A stretch of 9,167 nt of DNA from Chrysiogenales bacterium (lineage in GTDB: Bacteria; Acidobacteriota; Aminicenantia; UBA2199), in contig SPCN01000075.1 in NCBI GenBank assembly GCA_004525465.1, positions 1-9,167 of the forward strand. Reading direction: 5' to 3'. The notes under the pieces were generated by a model. The model had not been told where the DNA came from and made no database searches. It saw nothing but the letters and a program-made list of their open reading frames with translations. Position 1 is the stretch's first letter, and each line of letters begins with the position of its first letter. Position numbers and translations under genes: made by a program. Shown one piece after another: positions 6,039 through 9,167 of this stretch.

Positions 6039-8276
6039 ATGAGGAAAACGGGACCGCGGGCTTCCGCCCCGGGCAAAATGATCCTGTTGGGGCTGAGCTT
6101 GGTCATCCCCGGACTGCTGATCAGCATCATCGGCATCGGGTCGGTCGCGCGCCAGAAGCAAACGCGCGCTATCCAATTGCGCCAGCAATGGCAGGGACAG
6201 TTGGAGCGGATCGCCATTGGCTTGGAAAAGACAATTGACAGTTCTGTCAAGGCCGTCTTTAACTCACTGGCCAAGGAACCTCTTGACCCAAGTCGCCCTT
6301 TGCAGATTCAGCAAAGGCTTAAAAATCTGCTGGCCGCGTACCCCATCGTCACTTATCCTTTCATCATCACCGCCAACCGCGAGTATCTTTTTCCTTTTAC
6401 CCGGCCGATGATCGCCCAGCCGGTCCGGCTTGAATTCTCCGCTTTCAGGTCCAGCCTTGGTAGGCGCCAATTCCAGGAAGGGGAAGATCATGAATTCAAG
6501 GAGCGCGACTGGTTGTCAGCCATAAAGAAATATATTGCCGGCGCCAAGCAAGCAACGGCCACGCATGAAAAAGAGGTTTTTTCCCTGGCCATCGGGCGTT
6601 GCTATTTTAAATGGGGCAAGTATCGCCAGGCGCTCCAGTACCGCCTTGAGGTCGTCAGTGGCCGGGCGATGGCCGACCATGACGATCAACAGCTGCAGGC
6701 ACGGCAACTGTTGGCCCTGGCCTATGACCGCATGGGCGCACGTGAAGCGGCCGCCGACTGCTATCTGGAACTTTACGAAGACATTCTGGCGCTGCAAGCC
6801 GCCAGTAAATCGCCACTGCTGGATTTTTATAAAAACGAGGCCCTCGATTATCTCAACCGCCAGATCTCCCGTTCCGCTTCCTTGCAGGAACGCTTGACCA
6901 AAGCTTTGCAACGTGAACGATTGGAAGGGATCCCGGCCCGGGAAATGTCATTGCGCTGGAATTTCTTTCGTTTCCCTGAACTGGATCAGGAAGGAACGAC
7001 CGCCGACCAGCAGGGGATGGAATTCAAACGATTGCAGCAGATCCAGGAATTTTACCTGGTCAATGACGAAAAAAAACTTTTCTACACCCGCCTGCAAAGA
7101 GAGTTCCCGTTGTTGTCGTCAGAGCCAGTGTCGGGGAAGGATTCCCGGGCGTTTATCCTGCAGACCGCGCTGCAGGTGGCTTATGCCCCGCTGACCTTTG
7201 AAAAGGCTACTGCCGAACATGCTTTTTTCGGTTTTCGTATCGCCCTGGCCCATATCCAGCATGTGCTGCTTCCCGCCCTGAAAAAACAATATTGGCCGGA
7301 GGCCAGCCCGGAGCTGGTTTTGTCAACCAGGGTCGAAGCAAGCGCTTTGGCTGCGCAAAGTTTGCCGCAACTGACTCTGGAGAAGCTGCTGCCCGGGTAC
7401 GTGCTGGCGGTCAAGGCGCCGCGCCCCGGATATCTTGAGGCGCGAATTCGCAAAGAGCTGCTGGTCAATTACGTGCTTATCGCCGCACTGCTTTTAACCC
7501 TGTTTGTGGTCGTGGCCTTGTTTTTTCGTTCCCTGCGCCGCGACATGGAATTGCTGGAACTCAAAAACCGCTTCCTGGACAGCGCCGCCCACACCCTGAA
7601 AACCCCCCTGGCGCGCATCCGCATGCTTGCCGAGCAATTGCAGTTGAACTGGCTGAAAAACGATGAACAACGGGCTGTCCAGCCCGGCAGAATTATCGCT
7701 GCCGCGGACCGCATGAACGATTTGATCGGCAATTTACTCGATCTCTCGCGCATCGAGGCCGGGCAGAAAACCTACCGTTTCCAGCCGGCGTCTTTGCCGG
7801 AAATCGCCAGGCAGGCTTGGGCCGAGGCCCTGCCGTTCCTTAAAGAAAATGGCTTTGCTTGCCGGGTTGAAATAGCTGAAGAGATGCCGGTGTTCGCTGG
7901 CGATGCCCGCGCTCTGCGGCTGGTGATCGGCAACCTGATCCAGAACGTGCTCAGCTATTCACCCGATCATAAAGAGATTGAGCTGAAGGTTTACAGCTTT
8001 GCTGACGAGGCGGTGCTGGAGGTGGCCGATTGTGGTCTGGGTATTCCTCCGGAACACCACGAGGCTATCTTCAGCAAGTTTTTCAGGGTCGAAAATGACG
8101 AAACCGGTACCAGCCAGGGCAGTGGCCTGGGTCTGTTTCTGGTTAAACATGTTGTTGACGCCCATAACGGCCGCATCGAAGTACAAAGCGCAGTGGGGCA
8201 AGGATCGAGATTCATCATCCATTTGCCCATGGCCGGGGCCGGGCACCACAGCGAAAAAAAAAGGAAACAATCATGA
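6039..8276 (+). CDS. Membrane sensor histidine kinase with TPR-like extracytoplasmic sensor, 745 aa
   Basis: It senses an envelope signal and phosphorylates the regulator encoded next. A basic N-terminus (MRKTGPR) precedes span 1 (14-36); a large outside domain fills 37-474; span 2 is 475-497, followed by RSLRR. The outside domain contains TPR-like helix pairs (184-207, 219-250) and is otherwise unfamiliar. There is no HAMP domain: about 20 residues link span 2 to the dimerisation helix. The H-box is AAHTLKTPL with phospho-acceptor His518; the usual acidic residue after His is Thr, as Ser is in PhoQ. The ATPase domain has the N-box NLIQNVLSYSP (Asn636), G1 DCGLGIP (664-670), F-box FSKFFR (678-683) and G2 GSGLGL (694-699), so it looks active. 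The ATG at 6039 has no Shine-Dalgarno site; an in-frame stop at 5997 and no ATG, GTG or TTG in between leave it as the first plausible start (the next is Met14). It overlaps the regulator by ATGA. Confidence 0.95.
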   Translation: MRKTGPRASAPGKMILLGLSLVIPGLLISIIGIGSVARQKQTRAIQLRQQWQGQLERIAIGLEKTIDSSVKAVFNSLAKEPLDPSRPLQIQQRLKNLLAAYPIVTYPFIITANREYLFPFTRPMIAQPVRLEFSAFRSSLGRRQFQEGEDHEFKERDWLSAIKKYIAGAKQATATHEKEVFSLAIGRCYFKWGKYRQALQYRLEVVSGRAMADHDDQQLQARQLLALAYDRMGAREAAADCYLELYEDILALQAASKSPLLDFYKNEALDYLNRQISRSASLQERLTKALQRERLEGIPAREMSLRWNFFRFPELDQEGTTADQQGMEFKRLQQIQEFYLVNDEKKLFYTRLQREFPLLSSEPVSGKDSRAFILQTALQVAYAPLTFEKATAEHAFFGFRIALAHIQHVLLPALKKQYWPEASPELVLSTRVEASALAAQSLPQLTLEKLLPGYVLAVKAPRPGYLEARIRKELLVNYVLIAALLLTLFVVVALFFRSLRRDMELLELKNRFLDSAAHTLKTPLARIRMLAEQLQLNWLKNDEQRAVQPGRIIAAADRMNDLIGNLLDLSRIEAGQKTYRFQPASLPEIARQAWAEALPFLKENGFACRVEIAEEMPVFAGDARALRLVIGNLIQNVLSYSPDHKEIELKVYSFADEAVLEVADCGLGIPPEHHEAIFSKFFRVENDETGTSQGSGLGLFLVKHVVDAHNGRIEVQSAVGQGSRFIIHLPMAGAGHHSEKKRKQS
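6235..6250. repeat. Perfect inverted repeat inside the kinase gene
   Basis: TTGACAG and CTGTCAA, 7-bp arms around TT, form an operator-like palindrome at codons 66-71 of the kinase. TTGACA is also a consensus -35 box, with TTTAAC 17 bases further on (6258-6263). It may be chance in coding sequence. Confidence 0.3.
8254..8262 (+). other. A9 run at the end of the kinase gene (possible slippery site)
   Basis: Nine consecutive A lie in the kinase codons GAA AAA AAA AGG, giving the heptamer A-AAA-AAA at 8255-8261 in the kinase frame. A -1 shift here continues AAG GAA ACA ATC straight into the regulator ATG with no stop, so a kinase-regulator fusion of about 971 residues would be made. AAGGAA just after the run also serves as the regulator's Shine-Dalgarno site, which alone could explain the purine richness. 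Confidence 0.35.
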
Positions 8277-8953
8277 GCAAGATACTGATCATTGAAGATG
8301 ACAATACCCTGCTTCAGGGCTTGGCGGAAACTTTGCAGTTTCACGGCTTTGAAACCATCAGCGCCTGCGATGGCCGTTCGGGGCTGGAATTGTATGGCCG
8401 GCTGCACCCAGACCTGATCGTGCTTGACATCATGTTGCCCGGATTTGACGGCTATGAAATTTGCAAACAGATACGCCGCCACGACGAAAAGACGCCGATA
8501 ATCATGCTTACGGCCCGGGACCAGGAAAACGACAAGCTGCTCGGCTTCGAGCTGGGGGCCGACGATTACCTGACCAAGCCGTTCAGCATCAAGGAACTGG
8601 TGGCCCGGGTGCAGGCGCTGCTAAAAAGGACAGTACGGGAAAAAGAAGCCCCGACGACCGTCCGCATCGGGGAAGTCGAGGTTTTGTTCCGCCGCTTTGA
8701 AATTCACCGTGGCAAACAGACCCTGGACATGACGCCCAAGGAAACCGCGATCCTGCGGCTGCTGGCTGCCCATTCCCCGGAAGTGGTCAGCCGCGATCAG
8801 ATCATGGATCGGGTCTGGGGCGATGAATATGATCCGTCACCCAGGACTATCGATAATTTCATCCTCAAGCTGCGCCAGAAGATCGAATTCGACCCGGCCC
8901 GGCCCGAACATCTACTAACCGTGCACGGGGCCGGCTACAAATTGATCATTTGA
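8273..8953 (+). CDS. OmpR/PhoB-family response regulator, 226 aa
   Basis: A DNA-binding transcription factor activated by phosphoryl transfer from the kinase upstream. The receiver domain (1-118) has the acidic pocket E8-D9-D10, phospho-acceptor Asp52 in VLDIMLPGFDG, switch Thr80 and Lys102 in TKPF. The C-terminal winged helix (about 130-226) shows the family signatures TPKETAILRLL, SRDQIMDRVWG, RTIDNFILKLRQKI and TVHGAGYKLI, with the recognition helix around 190-204. Length is normal and no key residue is missing. The ATG at 8273 overlaps the kinase stop (ATGA) and follows AAGGAA at 8261-8266, so the pair is translationally coupled. It is the last gene before the foldback repeat. Neither its DNA site nor its target genes can be read from this window; the region upstream of the lipoprotein or kinase gene would be a natural autoregulatory target. 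Confidence 0.97.
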   Translation: MSKILIIEDDNTLLQGLAETLQFHGFETISACDGRSGLELYGRLHPDLIVLDIMLPGFDGYEICKQIRRHDEKTPIIMLTARDQENDKLLGFELGADDYLTKPFSIKELVARVQALLKRTVREKEAPTTVRIGEVEVLFRRFEIHRGKQTLDMTPKETAILRLLAAHSPEVVSRDQIMDRVWGDEYDPSPRTIDNFILKLRQKIEFDPARPEHLLTVHGAGYKLII

Positions 8954-8967
8954 ATGTGGTATGCTCG

Positions 8968-9115
8968 AACTCATCCCCCAACCACCCGCGTTGCGGGATG
9001 GTATCGCCAGATGCCTCGCCGGGACTCGGCATGGCGATACGTACCTTCTCTTGGGAAGAGAAGGGGCGCAGGAGGCTTACCCCTCTCTTTGGGAAGAGAG
9101 GGGTTGGGGTGAGTT
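8968..9115. repeat. Foldback (MITE-like) intergenic repeat with nested hairpins
   Basis: AACTCATCCCCCAACC (8968-8983) is the inverted match of GGTTGGGGTGAGTT (9102-9115), 14 paired positions with a 2-nt bulge. Inside are four hairpins: CCCGC-GTT-GCGGG (8985-8997); GTATCGCC/GGCGATAC (9001-9008/9033-9040), continued by ATGCC/GGCAT; CCTTCTCTT-GGG-AAGAGAAGG (9044-9064); and CCCCTCTCTT-TGGG-AAGAGAGGGG (9080-9103). There is no coding potential, no T-run to make a classical terminator and no clear target-site duplication at the edges. The design resembles dispersed structured intergenic repeats. It may also end transcripts from the regulator or protect their 3' ends. The symmetry prevents a strand call. 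Confidence 0.7.
9044..9103. repeat. Two near-identical purine/pyrimidine hairpins
   Basis: The hairpins at 9044-9064 (9-bp stem, loop GGG) and 9080-9103 (10-bp stem, loop TGGG) share CTCTT-(T)GGG-AAGAG and are separated by 15 bases. They look like a duplication within the foldback element, and each stem has a pyrimidine strand opposite a purine strand. Confidence 0.6.
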
Positions 9116-9167
9116 GTTGATTAGATCAAACTATCATGAATTCATCTTTCAGCAGGCTGCGGCCGTG
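9116..9167. other. Short AT-richer flank, no gene callable
   Basis: This end piece holds the small inverted repeat TTGAT-TAG-ATCAA (9117-9129) and the palindrome ATGAATTCAT (9136-9145). An ATG at 9136 is open for ten codons to the window edge but lacks a Shine-Dalgarno site, so it is not called as a gene. Confidence 0.3.

Noticed and set aside
5996..6238. 80-codon + strand frame starting with GTG after GGAGG at 5989-5993
   Set aside because: The GTG is only 2 nt from the Shine-Dalgarno-like sequence, the frame overlaps the kinase out of phase, and the product has no membrane segment or motif. The purine-rich stretch may be coincidence.
8968..9115. CRISPR array or tRNA-like structure in the hairpin-rich tail
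   Set aside because: There are no regularly spaced direct repeats with unique spacers, and no tRNA arm consensus (no T-loop GTTCAA-type motif or anticodon geometry).
9117..9145. Promoter or gene start near the right edge (TTGATT, TATCAT, ATG 9136)
   Set aside because: The spacing between TTGATT and TATCAT is only 9 bases, the ATG has no Shine-Dalgarno site, and only ten codons are visible before the edge.

Overview
The window (9,167 bases) reads as chromosome from a moderately GC-rich bacterium with an outer membrane. A penicillin-acylase-family enzyme, a lipoprotein signal sequence and a two-membrane-span histidine kinase with a large extracytoplasmic domain all fit a diderm cell. The style would suit an acidobacterial or Aminicenantes-like lineage, but that is a guess: no taxonomic marker gene is present. 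All six recognised genes lie on the + strand, and genes cover almost everything up to about 8953.

Region 1 (1-2484): the 3' part of a penicillin acylase gene runs in from the left edge. It is followed, with an ATGA overlap, by a 119-residue membrane protein. The two are almost certainly co-transcribed and translationally coupled.

Region 2 (2485-4409): a good sigma70-type promoter (TTGATT-N17-TACAAT) precedes a leader that contains a terminator-like hairpin. The leader ends in a strong Shine-Dalgarno site before a 599-residue, apparently cytosolic protein that I do not recognise.

Region 3 (4410-8953): a visibly less GC-rich block encodes a TPR lipoprotein, a membrane histidine kinase with a TPR-like extracytoplasmic sensor and no HAMP domain, and an OmpR/PhoB-type response regulator. 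The kinase and regulator overlap by ATGA. The kinase may have its own extended -10 promoter placed so that the mRNA would be leaderless. A run of nine A at the end of the kinase could allow a -1 frameshift that fuses kinase to regulator. My working model is that the lipoprotein and the kinase sensor act together at the cell envelope and report to the regulator, whose targets are not in view.

Region 4 (8954-9167): no gene can be called. The stretch holds a compact non-coding foldback element of about 148 bp, with an outer inverted repeat enclosing four internal hairpins. It looks like a dispersed intergenic repeat or MITE-like element.

The strongest candidates for something new are the TPR lipoprotein / TPR-sensor kinase module, the foldback repeat, the possible kinase-regulator frameshift and the hairpin leader of the unknown protein.
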